Shown here one piece after another: positions 34,911 through 47,557 of a DNA stretch of 64,000 bases. The stretch's first letter is position 1; every line of letters begins with the position of its first letter. The notes beneath the pieces are model-generated. The model did not search any database, was not told the DNA's origin, and was given only the letters and a program-made list of their open reading frames with translations. This DNA comes from Marinobacterium sp. xm-d-530 (GTDB lineage: Bacteria > Pseudomonadota > Gammaproteobacteria > Pseudomonadales > Balneatricaceae), in contig NZ_WBYM01000003.1 of the NCBI RefSeq assembly GCF_013283365.1, positions 186,001 to 250,000 of the forward strand, written 5' to 3'. A program made the position numbers and the translations under genes.

Positions 34911-35609
34911 TTAGTTGACGCGCTCGAACATCAGATCCCAAACACCGTGACCTAGCTTTTCACCCCGTTTTTGGAACTTAGTCACAGGGCGGAAGTCTGG
35001 CTGTGGCGAAAACTGACCTTCGCCCATCTGGTTTTGATAGCCCTCTGCCGCACTCATCACTTCCATCATATGCTCTGAGTAGGGCTCCCAGTCAGTCGCC
35101 ATATGGAAGACACCGCCAATCGCCAGCTTTTGACGAATGGTTTGAGCAAATTCAGGTTGTACAATGCGGCGTTTATTGTGCTTCTTCTTATGCCAAGGGT
35201 CTGGGAAGAAGAGCTGCACACCCGCCAAAGAGCCATCCGGTATGCACTGTGCCAGTACCTCGATCGCATCTTCACAATAGACGCGAATATTGTCGACCCC
35301 TTCGGCACGTGCATCAGCTAACAAACGACCAACACCGGGAGGATGCACTTCGATTCCAATAAAGCCCTTCTCAGGTGAGCGGCGCGCCATCTCTACCAGC
35401 GACGCGCCCATACCAAAACCGATCTCTAGAGTGACGGGGCGATCATCGCCAAACAGAGTTTTAAAGTCGACCATGCCATCTTCAAGTTCTAGCCCATACA
35501 GAGGCCAGTTCTCTTTCATTGCACGCTCTTGCCCTTCTGTCATGCGTCCAGCGCGTACGACAAAACTTCTAATCGTACGGTGTGGGCGCTGCTGTTCTGT
35601 GTCACTCAT
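34911..35609 (-). CDS. trmB: tRNA (guanine-46-N7)-methyltransferase
   Basis: The 232-aa SAM-dependent methyltransferase has [15 protein letters not shown] (SAM site), [10 protein letters not shown] and the catalytic [15 protein letters not shown]. It forms m7G46 in tRNA. The start is [11 protein letters not shown], whose ATG overlaps the stop of the DUF423 gene (ATGA). A longer frame upstream is not supported. The C-terminal [17 protein letters not shown] is typical. Confidence 0.95.
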   Translation of the reverse strand: MSDTEQQRPHRTIRSFVVRAGRMTEGQERAMKENWPLYGLELEDGMVDFKTLFGDDRPVTLEIGFGMGASLVEMARRSPEKGFIGIEVHPPGVGRLLADARAEGVDNIRVYCEDAIEVLAQCIPDGSLAGVQLFFPDPWHKKKHNKRRIVQPEFAQTIRQKLAIGGVFHMATDWEPYSEHMMEVMSAAEGYQNQMGEGQFSPQPDFRPVTKFQKRGEKLGHGVWDLMFERVN

Positions 35610-35989
35610 TGTTCTATCCGTAAGGTTCGTAACGACCAGGCAAACAGTGCCCAGCCAATAATCATTAATATACCACCGATGGGGGTGATCGCTCCTAACC
35701 AACCAGTATCAGTTGCGATTAGCAGATAGAGGCTGCCACTGAAGATCAACGTCCCTGCCAACAGCGAATACCCAGCAAGGCGCCAGCTTTTACTATTGAG
35801 TTTAAAACCGGTAATACCGACCACCATCAAACCTAGAGCCTGCCAAAACTGGTAATCCACAGCGGTGCTGAAGGTTTCAAAGCGAGCAGCTGACAGGGTG
35901 CTTTTCAGTAAATGGGCACCAAAAGCGCCAAAAATCACCGAAAACATCGCTAAAAGCGCACCAATCATCAAAAAACGTTTCGCGTGCAT
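35606..35989 (-). CDS. DUF423 membrane protein (YgdD-like)
   Basis: This is a 127-aa protein with four membrane segments and the DUF423 signature [35 protein letters not shown]. The start is the second of two adjacent ATGs, with GAGG five nt upstream. The function is unknown. It overlaps trmB by 4 bp and lies just after the rpoH terminator. Confidence 0.85.
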   Translation of the reverse strand: MHAKRFLMIGALLAMFSVIFGAFGAHLLKSTLSAARFETFSTAVDYQFWQALGLMVVGITGFKLNSKSWRLAGYSLLAGTLIFSGSLYLLIATDTGWLGAITPIGGILMIIGWALFAWSLRTLRIEQ

Positions 35990-36021
35990 CATCACCTCAT
36001 TTGGGCCGCAAGCATACACAA

Positions 36022-36045
36022 AAAAAGCCGCTAATGCGGCTTTTT
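36022..36045. terminator. Terminator of rpoH
   Basis: AAAAAGCCGC-TAAT-GCGGCTTTTT is a perfect 10-bp stem with A and T tracts, 17 bp past the rpoH stop on the minus strand. Confidence 0.9.
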
Positions 36046-36062
36046 CACAACACTTTCATCCG

Positions 36063-36923
36063 TTAGATAACGACTAAAGCGTTTTTAATTTTCTTCATCG
36101 CGTTCTTTTCAAGCTGACGGATACGCTCTGCAGAGACCTCATACTTAGCGGCCAACTCGTGCAGCGTTGCTTTTTCATCAAGCAACCAACGCTGTGCCAA
36201 GATATCTCGACTGCGCTCGTCCAACTGGCCCATCGCTGCGGCTAACTGGCGGTTAGAATTATCTTCCCAATCCTGCTCTTCAAGTAGCTCGGCTGGATCG
36301 GCAGACTTGTCTTCCAAGAACAGTGCCGGTGCAACAGGCGCACTCTCTTCAGAATCATCAGCAGCAGGCGCATCAAAGGCCATGTCAGTGGCGGCCATGC
36401 GACCCTCCATCTGACGCACTACTGCAGCATCAACGCCTAGATCTTCTGCGATCGCTTCAACTTCATCATTGTTCATCCAACCTAGGCTCTTCTTCTGTGA
36501 GCGTAGGTTAAAGAACAGCTTACGCTGAGCTTTGGTCGTCGCAACTTTAACAATACGCCAGTTGCGAAGAATGAATTCGTGCATTTCGGCTTTGATCCAG
36601 TGAACGGCAAAGCTCACTAGACGAACACCAACGGTTGGATCAAAACGCTTAACCGCTTTCATCAAACCAACGTTACCCTCTTGGATCAAATCACCGAGAG
36701 GAAGGCCGTAGCCTTTGTAGCTGCGCGCAATGTGCACAACAAAGCGCAGATGTGACATAACCAACTGGCGAGCCGCATCAAGGTCTTGCTCAAAATGCAG
36801 ACGCTCGGCAAGCTCCCGTTCTTCCTCTGGAGTGAGGATAGGGATAGTGCTGACATTCTGAACGTAAGCGTCAAGATCGCGCCCCGGAGTCAGATGTTCA
36901 ACTAATTGCAAGCTAGTGCCCAT
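36063..36923 (-). CDS. rpoH: RNA polymerase sigma-32 factor
   Basis: The 286-aa heat-shock sigma factor has region 2 ([33 protein letters not shown]), the RpoH box ([17 protein letters not shown]) and region 4 with a helix-turn-helix ([26 protein letters not shown]). It directs transcription of chaperone and protease genes. It follows ftsX on the same strand with a 171-bp gap, the usual ftsYEX-rpoH order. The gap is AT-rich and probably holds the rpoH promoters, though I cannot place them with confidence. Confidence 0.95.
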   Translation of the reverse strand: MGTSLQLVEHLTPGRDLDAYVQNVSTIPILTPEEERELAERLHFEQDLDAARQLVMSHLRFVVHIARSYKGYGLPLGDLIQEGNVGLMKAVKRFDPTVGVRLVSFAVHWIKAEMHEFILRNWRIVKVATTKAQRKLFFNLRSQKKSLGWMNNDEVEAIAEDLGVDAAVVRQMEGRMAATDMAFDAPAADDSEESAPVAPALFLEDKSADPAELLEEQDWEDNSNRQLAAAMGQLDERSRDILAQRWLLDEKATLHELAAKYEVSAERIRQLEKNAMKKIKNALVVI

Positions 36924-37094
36924 TTCTCTTTAAACCTCAAAAACTTTCGTTTTTTACACTGTTTTAAATCGTTTTAACTGTCTAGTTAGACCCAGTTTTG
37001 ACAAAAAAGTTCATTAGGAATTACTAATATTTACCAACACTGGACCCAAAAAGATACCAGAGTGACAGATAAACGCAAATCCGGCTAAATCCGA

Positions 37095-38072
37095 TCAATC
37101 AGAGCCTTGATTTAACTGCCCCATCTGTCTGGATACAGCAATGAATGCCCCTATCCATCCTAGTATAGTCCCGCCCACTAACAGCGCCATGATTAATGAC
37201 AAATCAGGTCCCTGAAGATCAAAACGACCAATATAGAGCTCTGTTAACTCAGCCAATGGCGCTTCGACAAGTGCCAGTGAGAAGTAAACCAATACTAGGC
37301 TCAACAGTGCACCAAAGTGTCCGTACAGCAGTCCTGCATAGAGGAATGGGCGTCTCACCCAAGCAGCGGTAGCGCCTATCAACAAACTGACCTCAATCTC
37401 CTCTTGGCGACTGCTGATCATGGTACGAATGGTGTTAGCGATCACCAGAAGCACGGTCATACCCAATAACAGCGCCAGCACAAAACTGATGCTGGAGAAT
37501 GAGCCTAAAATCACTTCGAGACGCTCTAACCACTCTACGTCTAACTCGGCGACATCCACCTCTGGCAAGGCTGCCATGCTTTCACGCAGTGCTTTCATGG
37601 TCGCAGGATCTTGATCACGCGGCGTCGCGAGCACAACCGCTGGGAGTGGATTCTCATCCAATAGGTTGATCAGCTCACCCAGTTCAGAGTGGCTTTTAAA
37701 CTCGCTGGCACCTACATCGCTACTGATCAATTCAACCGAAAGTAGATCATCACGCAGCAGGAGTGAACGGCTGAATCGATCTAACTCGTCGGCTTTGAGT
37801 TCTGGGCTTAAATAGAGTGCAAGCTGAGGCTCAAAGTCAGTACCCGGTGTCAGCTGTTTCAAATTACCCAACAGCGAATACATAAAGGTTGGCACAGCGA
37901 GTACAACCGCCAATAGCAGCAGTGTCACCAGCGTCGACAGTCGATTATGTAGAAGACGCTTAACGGCATCGGCACTCTCTAGACGGTGCTGTACCGCCCA
38001 GTGTTTAACGCGTTGCCAACGGCTGACGCTGATATCAGAGGCGCCGCGTGATCGAGTCTCACTACTGGACAT
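37095..38072 (-). CDS. ftsX: Cell division protein FtsX
   Basis: This is a 325-aa membrane protein of the ABC permease type with four membrane segments (about 53-75, 200-222, 248-272 and 298-318) and a large periplasmic loop between the first two. With FtsE it controls septal murein hydrolases through EnvC, which is also encoded in this window (59.4 kb). It overlaps ftsE by 11 bp. Confidence 0.93.
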   Translation of the reverse strand: MSSSETRSRGASDISVSRWQRVKHWAVQHRLESADAVKRLLHNRLSTLVTLLLLAVVLAVPTFMYSLLGNLKQLTPGTDFEPQLALYLSPELKADELDRFSRSLLLRDDLLSVELISSDVGASEFKSHSELGELINLLDENPLPAVVLATPRDQDPATMKALRESMAALPEVDVAELDVEWLERLEVILGSFSSISFVLALLLGMTVLLVIANTIRTMISSRQEEIEVSLLIGATAAWVRRPFLYAGLLYGHFGALLSLVLVYFSLALVEAPLAELTELYIGRFDLQGPDLSLIMALLVGGTILGWIGAFIAVSRQMGQLNQGSD

Positions 38073-38727
38073 GACGCAGTCGCCCCTTATCTAAAATCAG
38101 CACTCTATGACGCATTCGCTTGATCAACGCCACATCATGGGTCGCGATCAAGACGGTCGTTCCAATGCGGTTGAACTGCTCGAATAGACTCATGATGTCG
38201 AGAGAGAGTCTAGGGTCGAGGTTACCGGTCGGCTCGTCGGCAATCAGCACCCTAGGCTTATGAACAATGGCACGCGCAATACCGATACGCTGCTGCTCGC
38301 CACTCGATAACGCCTGTGGGAGCTTCTGCTCTGACTCCAACAGTCCTACTCGATCGAGTGCCGCGCGTACGCGACGACCAATATCCTCTTCGTTATAGCC
38401 TGCGATACGCAGTGGAAGTGCAATGTTCTGGTAAACAGTGCGATCTTCTAACAGACGATGATTCTGGTAGACCACACCCAGGGTTCGGCGATATTGCGGA
38501 ATCTCGCTGCGAGACAATTCAGATAGATTTTGATCACCGACCCACACATCACCACGGCTAGGTTGCTCAACGCGCGTCAGCAGTTTTAACAGGGTACTCT
38601 TCCCTGCTCCCGAGTGGCCTGTCAAAAAGGCCATCTCGCCCGACTCCAATGTAAAGTCGACAGACCTTAGGGCCTCTTGACCAGAGTCATAGCGCTTACT
38701 GACGTTAGTGAATTGAATAGCCGCCAT
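38062..38727 (-). CDS. ftsE: Cell division ATP-binding protein FtsE
   Basis: The 221-aa ABC ATPase has Walker A GHSGAGKST, signature LSSGEQQRIGIARA and Walker B VLIADEPTGNLD. FtsE hydrolyses ATP at the septum and signals through FtsX to EnvC. It starts 5 bp after ftsY, and the downstream ftsX overlaps it. Confidence 0.95.
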   Translation of the reverse strand: MAAIQFTNVSKRYDSGQEALRSVDFTLESGEMAFLTGHSGAGKSTLLKLLTRVEQPSRGDVWVGDQNLSELSRSEIPQYRRTLGVVYQNHRLLEDRTVYQNIALPLRIAGYNEEDIGRRVRAALDRVGLLESEQKLPQALSSGEQQRIGIARAIVHKPRVLIADEPTGNLDPRLSLDIMSLFEQFNRIGTTVLIATHDVALIKRMRHRVLILDKGRLRHVQ

Positions 38728-38732
38728 AGGAG

Positions 38733-40088
<1,356 letters not shown>

Positions 40089-40239
40089 AGTCTAAACAGT
40101 CCTAATCAGAGGGAACTAAACAGTCAAAATATAAGTCCAGAATTCTACCACATCAGACGCTGTGAAAGCCTATCTATTAGCCTAAGCTGAGGTTAAAATT
40201 TCTGTTTACCTAAAACTGCTTTGGCAGAGACCTTTTTCA

Positions 40240-40851
40240 ATGAGCCCTAGACGCAACAGAAACAGCAAACCCGCCCCTCATAATCGAGCAAATGACTCGT
40301 TCGTTCGCATCATCGGCGGAGATTGGCGCTCACGAAAACTGAGCTTTCCAGAGAGTGAAGGACTTCGCCCAACACCGGATCGGGTTCGAGAAACGCTATT
40401 CAACTGGTTACAAGCTTACACACCAGCAGCCAAATGCCTGGATCTGTTTAGCGGCAGCGGTGCGCTGGCGTTTGAAGCGCTGTCGCGCGGTGCAGCTCAC
40501 GCCACACTGATTGATGCATCGCGCTTGGTCTGCAATTCACTTAAACACAATCTGCAAGAGCTGAAGGCACAAAACGCTGAAGTGCTCGAAACAGACGCTA
40601 CTCAATGGCTCCTGCAGCAAGCGAGCCGTGAATTTCGATACGACCTGGTCTTCTTAGACCCCCCCTTCAACAAAGACTTAGTTTCAGGCATCTGTCAGCT
40701 ACTTGAGGAAAATCAAGTTCTTGCAGATGGATCGATGATATATATAGAGACTGAGAGATCGCTAAGTACCCTATTAGTTCCAGATAACTGGCAACTGTAT
40801 CGCGACAAACAGGCAGGTGACGTCAGCTACCGCTTGTATAAAAGAAATTAA
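40240..40851 (+). CDS. rsmD: 16S rRNA (guanine-966-N2)-methyltransferase
   Basis: A 203-aa SAM methyltransferase with RIIGGDWRSRKLSFP, LRPTPDRVRETLFNWL, CLDLFSGSGALAFEALSRGA and the NPPY-type catalytic DPPF near residue 142. It methylates G966 of 16S rRNA. It is divergent from ftsY and followed by coaD after 124 bp, a common gammaproteobacterial order. Confidence 0.94.
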   Translation: MSPRRNRNSKPAPHNRANDSFVRIIGGDWRSRKLSFPESEGLRPTPDRVRETLFNWLQAYTPAAKCLDLFSGSGALAFEALSRGAAHATLIDASRLVCNSLKHNLQELKAQNAEVLETDATQWLLQQASREFRYDLVFLDPPFNKDLVSGICQLLEENQVLADGSMIYIETERSLSTLLVPDNWQLYRDKQAGDVSYRLYKRN

Positions 40852-40882
40852 TTTTAGTTATAGATAAATAATTTAATATATC

Positions 40883-41455
<573 letters not shown>

Positions 41456-41472
41456 TTTAGATTTGAGCCTAG

Positions 41473-41733
<261 letters not shown>

Positions 41734-41747
41734 TCGAACTCAAAGAC

Positions 41748-41778
41748 AAAAAAACGCGACCTTGGGTCGCGTTTTTTT
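41748..41778. terminator. Bidirectional terminator after ferredoxin
   Basis: Seven A, then CGCGACC paired with GGTCGCG around a TTG loop, then seven T. It also serves the convergent DUF501 gene. Confidence 0.92.
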
Positions 41779-41791
41779 GTGCCTGATTGAC

Positions 41792-42301
41792 CTAAAACTC
41801 CGGCGCCAGCTCGTTCATCTGAAACTCTTGATCAAGACGCTGGCCAACCACATTGGGCTCCACCAAGTGGTAGGCGTAGTTCATGTGCAGACAACGAACT
41901 TTGTCCCAGTTAGCAATACCGCCAATGCCTACCTCGTTGAACATCTTAGTGAACCCAAGAGTTTCGATTCGCTGTCTGTCCTCCGGACGCATCAGTTCCC
42001 AGCGGCGCTCCATGTAGTGTTTCTGCTGCGCCATGTAGGTATCACGAAGCTCTGCATCCTCTTGCAGCTCCTCCTCAAAACGCTTAATCCAGCCCGTCAT
42101 CTCGACACGACTGATCTCAACACTTAAATCCTTACTGCTCAGCCAATAGAGGGTTGGGAAAGGCTTATCATCGATCAGGCTTCGCATCTGTAACACCAAT
42201 GGCACACCACTAGGGGTTTGTGCCGCTATCGCCTCGATACCGCGAGGCTCGCGACCGATCTGCTGGCGTACTATTTGAAGCTGTCTCTCTGTTGGTTGCA
42301 T
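41792..42301 (-). CDS. DUF501-family protein
   Basis: A 169-aa protein starting at MQPTERQLQIVRQQIGREPRG, one bp after the recG stop. The conserved pattern GVPLVLQMRSLIDDKPFPTLYWLSSKDL and the C-terminal GIGGIANWDKVRCLHMNYAYHL are typical of DUF501, a family found mostly in gammaproteobacteria and actinobacteria. Function is unknown. Tight coupling with recG suggests cotranscription rather than a shared role. Confidence 0.85.
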   Translation of the reverse strand: MQPTERQLQIVRQQIGREPRGIEAIAAQTPSGVPLVLQMRSLIDDKPFPTLYWLSSKDLSVEISRVEMTGWIKRFEEELQEDAELRDTYMAQQKHYMERRWELMRPEDRQRIETLGFTKMFNEVGIGGIANWDKVRCLHMNYAYHLVEPNVVGQRLDQEFQMNELAPEF

Positions 42302-42302
42302 C

Positions 42303-44378
42303 TTAAACCTGTGCGTATTGATCAGCATTGAGGATCCATCGATCACACAGCTGACGGGTTAATTCTGTTGATGTCTCTATGCGCTCTGCTGTCTGCTGGA
42401 CACTGTCGAGCATGTCAGCGTCACGTTGCAGATCGGCGATTCTGAAACTCATCATGCCTGTCTGGCGGGTGCCTAACACCTCACCCGGGCCTCGCAACTC
42501 AAGATCACGCTCTGCAATACGGAAACCGTCACTGGTCTCACGCATGATTGCCAAACGGTCGCGACCCTGCTGCGAAAGAGGCGCATGATACATCAAAACA
42601 CAAAAACTCTCTCGCGACCCTCGACCTACACGGCCGCGTAACTGATGCAACTGTGATAATCCCAGTCGTTCGGGGTTCTCGATGATCATTAAACTCGAAT
42701 TCGGAACGTCTACGCCGACCTCAATCACCGTCGTAGCCACCAAAAGATCCAACTCATGCGCTTTGAATTGCGCCATCACATCCGCTTTTTCGGCCGGTTT
42801 CAGACGACCATGCACCAGACCAATTCTAAGATCGGGCAGAGCCTCGCGCAGCTCTTCGGCAGTCGTTTCGGCTGCCTGACACTGCAGCGCTTCGGACTCC
42901 TCTACCAGCGTACAGACCCAATAGGCCTGCAGGCCCTGTTTGCAGTTCTGTTCAACGCGCTCAACCACTCGATCGCGACGACTGTCATCAATCACGACCG
43001 TTTGCACTGGCGTTCGGCCCGGTGGTAGCTCATCGATGATGGAGCAGTCCAGGTCAGCGTAAGCACTCATTGCTAGTGTACGAGGGATGGGGGTAGCGGT
43101 CATTATGAGCTGATGAGGTATTTTACCGTCATTTCGCCCCTTTTCACGCAAACTTAGCCTCTGATCGACGCCAAATCGATGCTGCTCATCAATCACAACC
43201 ATCGCCAGATCATGGAAGGCGACCTCATCTTGAAACAGGGCGTGGGTTCCGACAACCACCTGAGCCTCACCACCACTGATCTCAGCTAATGCCGCTTCCC
43301 GTGCTTTACCTTTTACCTTACCCGCCAACCACGAGACCTTAATCCCAAGCGGCTCCAGCCAACTTTTAAAGTTGATTAGATGCTGTTCGGCCAGAATTTC
43401 TGTCGGAGCCATAACCGCCGCTTGTTTGCCGTTTTCAACCGCTTGTAACGCGGCCAATACAGCAATCATGGTCTTACCTGAGCCCACATCACCCTGCACC
43501 AACCGCAACATCGGCAAAGGGCGCCCCATATCACGGGCCACCTCTCGTGCCACACGAAGCTGAGCCTCTGTAAGTGAAAAAGGCAGCCGATCTAGAAACG
43601 GCAGCGTGAGTCGACCCGTCGATTTCAGCGCTGGCGCACCTTGCGTCTGCATCTGATGACGTACCACGCGAAGCGATAGGTTATGTGCCAATAACTCTTC
43701 GAAAGCTAAGCGTCTCTGCGCTGGATGCTGCCCTTCAAGTAGCGACTCCAAATCCACACCAACAGGAGGCTGGTGAAGAAAGCGCACGGCATCGGTTAGT
43801 GAGGGGTAATGGTTGCGCGCTAGCTCAGAGTCCGGCAGCAACTCATCTAAGGGTTCAGAACCCAAAGCGGAGAGTGCCTGCCCTACCAGGCTTCTAAGGC
43901 GCGGTTGAGTCAAACCTTCAGTCAATGGATAGATTGGGGTCAGCGTCTCTTCCAACTGATCAAAGCCATCGCCCTTCATCAGCTTGTACTCGGGATGAAT
44001 CAGTTCTAAACCATTTGCACCAGGGCGCACCTCGCCAAAACAGCGAATATCCGCATTGATCAAGCCGCTCTTTTGCGCAGCGCTGAAGTGGAAAAAACGC
44101 AGAGTTAGGGTACCAGTGCCATCCTGAATACGGCAGACCAGGCTTCGGCGGCGCCCCATCACGATGTCACACGCGATTACACGCGCCTCAACCACCACCT
44201 CATCACCGGGGCGCATCGCTCCTATCGCAGTGATGCGCGTTCGATCTTGGTAGCGCAACGGCAAGTGAAACAGCAGATCCTGAAAGTTATGAATACCTAG
44301 CTTGCCAAGTTTGGACGCTAGCGCAGCGCCAACACCCTTTAGCTCAGTGACCTTTCGATGGGCTACCTGAGAAGACAC
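42303..44378 (-). CDS. recG: ATP-dependent DNA helicase RecG
   Basis: The 691-aa branch-migration helicase has an N-terminal wedge domain with an OB fold (about residues 60-150) and SF2 motifs RLVQGDVGSGKTMIAVLAALQA, VVIDEQHRFGVDQR, TATPIPRTLAM, ATTVIEVGVDVPNS and QLRGRVGRG. It rescues stalled forks by remodelling branched DNA. It lies between oxyR and the DUF501 gene on the same strand. Confidence 0.97.
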   Translation of the reverse strand: MSSQVAHRKVTELKGVGAALASKLGKLGIHNFQDLLFHLPLRYQDRTRITAIGAMRPGDEVVVEARVIACDIVMGRRRSLVCRIQDGTGTLTLRFFHFSAAQKSGLINADIRCFGEVRPGANGLELIHPEYKLMKGDGFDQLEETLTPIYPLTEGLTQPRLRSLVGQALSALGSEPLDELLPDSELARNHYPSLTDAVRFLHQPPVGVDLESLLEGQHPAQRRLAFEELLAHNLSLRVVRHQMQTQGAPALKSTGRLTLPFLDRLPFSLTEAQLRVAREVARDMGRPLPMLRLVQGDVGSGKTMIAVLAALQAVENGKQAAVMAPTEILAEQHLINFKSWLEPLGIKVSWLAGKVKGKAREAALAEISGGEAQVVVGTHALFQDEVAFHDLAMVVIDEQHRFGVDQRLSLREKGRNDGKIPHQLIMTATPIPRTLAMSAYADLDCSIIDELPPGRTPVQTVVIDDSRRDRVVERVEQNCKQGLQAYWVCTLVEESEALQCQAAETTAEELREALPDLRIGLVHGRLKPAEKADVMAQFKAHELDLLVATTVIEVGVDVPNSSLMIIENPERLGLSQLHQLRGRVGRGSRESFCVLMYHAPLSQQGRDRLAIMRETSDGFRIAERDLELRGPGEVLGTRQTGMMSFRIADLQRDADMLDSVQQTAERIETSTELTRQLCDRWILNADQYAQV

Positions 44379-44384
44379 GGCCAG

Positions 44385-45287
44385 TTAACTATCCAACGCT
44401 CGGCACTTAGCGATGGCATCAACCAACACATCAATCGCCTGTGGACGAGGGAAGCTGGCACGCCAAGCAACAGCAACCGATCGCATGGGTTTGGGATCAT
44501 TGAACGGCACAATATCAACCAACGAATTGGAGGGGTGATTCGCTAAAGCCGACTCTGGTAACACGCTGGTTCCTAAGCCAGAGGCGACCATCATACGAAT
44601 GGTCTCTAGTGAACTGCCTTCAGTGACTCTGTGTTGATCATGGAACGACTGATTCAAGCTTGGGCAGGCCTCCAGTACCTGATCCCTGAAACAGTGCCCC
44701 TCACCCAGCAGCAGCATATCCAGCTCGTTCAACTTCTGAGAGTCCACTGAGCCCGCTTTGCTCAGCTCATGCCCTTTTGGAGTAATTAAACTGAAGGTCT
44801 CATCATAAACCGCCCGAGTCAGCACATCGGGCTCATGGAAAGGCAACGCGATGATGATCGCATCCAACTCACCAGTGCGTATTTTGCTTCGAAGAACTTC
44901 GGTCAAATTCTCCTCGATGTAGAGAGGCATTTGCGGTGCAATCTGCTGAACTTCGGGAATTAGACGAGGGAAAAGGTAGGGACCGATGGTGTAAATTGCA
45001 CCCACACGTAACGGGGTAGCCAGCTGATCTTTACCTTCACGGGAGAGCTCTTTAATCGCTTCAGCCTGCTCTAATACGCGCTGTGCTTGACGCACTACTT
45101 TGTCACCTATGGGCGTCACGCGTACGGCGTTTTTACTGCGTTCAAACAACGCGACACCGAGCTCATCTTCCAGCTTTTTAACGGCGATAGAGAGCGTCGG
45201 CTGACTGACAAAGCATTTTTCGGCGGCATGGCCGAAGTGCTGTTCACGAGCTAGCGTGACGATGTAGCGAAGTTCTGTAAGCGTCAT
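44385..45287 (-). CDS. oxyR: Hydrogen peroxide-sensing regulator OxyR
   Basis: The 300-aa LysR-type regulator has an N-terminal helix-turn-helix (FGHAAEKCFVSQPTLSIAVKKLE). The redox cysteines fall at 199 and 208 (GHCFRDQVLEAC), the same positions as in E. coli OxyR. Peroxide joins them as a disulfide and activates antioxidant genes. It lies 6 bp upstream of recG on the minus strand, an oxyR-recG arrangement known in pseudomonads. Confidence 0.94.
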   Translation of the reverse strand: MTLTELRYIVTLAREQHFGHAAEKCFVSQPTLSIAVKKLEDELGVALFERSKNAVRVTPIGDKVVRQAQRVLEQAEAIKELSREGKDQLATPLRVGAIYTIGPYLFPRLIPEVQQIAPQMPLYIEENLTEVLRSKIRTGELDAIIIALPFHEPDVLTRAVYDETFSLITPKGHELSKAGSVDSQKLNELDMLLLGEGHCFRDQVLEACPSLNQSFHDQHRVTEGSSLETIRMMVASGLGTSVLPESALANHPSNSLVDIVPFNDPKPMRSVAVAWRASFPRPQAIDVLVDAIAKCRALDS

Positions 45288-45333
45288 TTTCGATCCTCTG
45301 GTAATCTTTAACGACTAAAGGGAGAACACTACC

Positions 45334-46188
45334 GTGTCGAAACGTTTTCTAATCATTGGCTGTGGTGACTTGGGCAATACCATTGCAACCAAGCTCATCA
45401 GTCAACAACATAAGGTCTATGGTCTTAGACGTAATATAGACCAGCTATCGGAAGGCGTACAACCAATAGCGTGCGACTTTTATGAAATTGAAAATCTCCC
45501 GCCCCTTCCAGAAGTCGATTACGTCATCTTCTCGGCCGCCGCAAAATCACGCGATATTGAGCACTACCGACAGATATACGTCGATGCCCCGGCTGCCATA
45601 TTAAAAGCACTGCCAACTGCACCGATACGCTCTTTTGTGGTTAGCTCAACCGGCGTCTATGCTCAAAACCGTGGTGAGTGGATTGATGAATTCAGCGCTG
45701 CTGAACCTAACACGGCGCACTCCGTTCTACTTTTGGAAGGCGAATCACAGTTTAAACAGCGATCAGCTTGCACCCTGATCCGCAGCAGCGGCATATACGG
45801 CCCTGGCCGTACCCACCTTCTAAAACGCATCCTCAGTGGAACCATTGCGTTAGAGACGCCGACTCATTTTAGCAATCGTATACACAGTGACGACTTGGCC
45901 GATTTTGTTGTGCACTTAATTGGCAAAGCGATCGACCAACAACCACTGAAAGAACTCTATTTAGCCAGCGACGGTCACCCAGCACCGATTCATGAGATTA
46001 CCAAGTGGCTTGCAGAGCAACTGGGCGTGGCAGCCCATCATCAGGAGCCGATACAGCGTGGCGGGAATAAACGCATCGCTAACAGAGCGATGAGGGAGAG
46101 TGGCTTTGTCTGTCGATACCAGGACTACAAAGCCGGATTTGCGCCTCTGCTGGATGATTTCAAATCGCAACAGAGGCAGATCACTTAA
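45334..46188 (+). CDS. NAD(P)-dependent epimerase-like protein (YeeZ type)
   Basis: The 284-aa protein starts at a GTG with GGGAG upstream. It has a Rossmann motif FLIIGCGDLGNTIA (GxGxxG), then FVVSSTGVYAQNRGEWIDE and an SSGIYGPGR stretch as in atypical extended SDR proteins such as YeeZ. No Tyr-x3-Lys catalytic pair is obvious. It is divergent from oxyR and convergent with hemB. The substrate is unknown. Confidence 0.8.
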   Translation: MSKRFLIIGCGDLGNTIATKLISQQHKVYGLRRNIDQLSEGVQPIACDFYEIENLPPLPEVDYVIFSAAAKSRDIEHYRQIYVDAPAAILKALPTAPIRSFVVSSTGVYAQNRGEWIDEFSAAEPNTAHSVLLLEGESQFKQRSACTLIRSSGIYGPGRTHLLKRILSGTIALETPTHFSNRIHSDDLADFVVHLIGKAIDQQPLKELYLASDGHPAPIHEITKWLAEQLGVAAHHQEPIQRGGNKRIANRAMRESGFVCRYQDYKAGFAPLLDDFKSQQRQIT

Positions 46189-46194
46189 CAGCGG

Positions 46195-47310
<1,116 letters not shown>

Positions 47311-47366
47311 TTATTTACATATAACTAAATAATATCTAAATAACCTCTTTTTAGCTGTTATGACTA

Positions 47367-47395
47367 TATACAAACCCTATCTCAATCCCTAAAGT
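47367..47395 (+). promoter_or_regulatory. Candidate promoter of the Rsm-like sRNA
   Basis: TATACA (47367-47372) and TAAAGT (47390-47395) are 17 bp apart, placing a start near 47401. Both boxes are imperfect. I found no clear GacA upstream box (TGTAAG-N6-CTTACA). Confidence 0.35.
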
Positions 47396-47400
47396 ACGCA

Positions 47401-47552
47401 CCACGGAATAACTGAGGTCATGGATTGACCCGGTGAGACCAAGGATTGGTTTCAATGGAAGTAAAGCAACACAGGGACATCGCAGGACGCGACTAGGTTG
47501 CAAGGAAAGTCTTCCAACAGGGCGTGCCATGGAGTGGCCGCCCTATTTTTTT
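47401..47552 (+). ncRNA. RsmZ/CsrB-type CsrA-sequestering small RNA
   Basis: This 150-nt stretch has no credible gene but contains seven or eight GGA motifs. Several sit in short hairpin loops: GGTCA-TGGAT-TGACC (47416-47430), a 7-bp stem with loop AGGAT (47435-47453) and TCGC-AGGAC-GCGA (47480-47492). The Rho-independent terminator AGGGCG...CGCCCT, followed by seven T, has an inner GCCA-TGGAG-TGGC hairpin. The stretch GGACATCGCAGGA recalls Pseudomonas RsmZ. Exposed GGA loops are the binding sites by which Rsm/Csr RNAs titrate the translational regulator CsrA/RsmA. The 5' end is approximate. Confidence 0.75.
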
Positions 47553-47557
47553 GCCTG

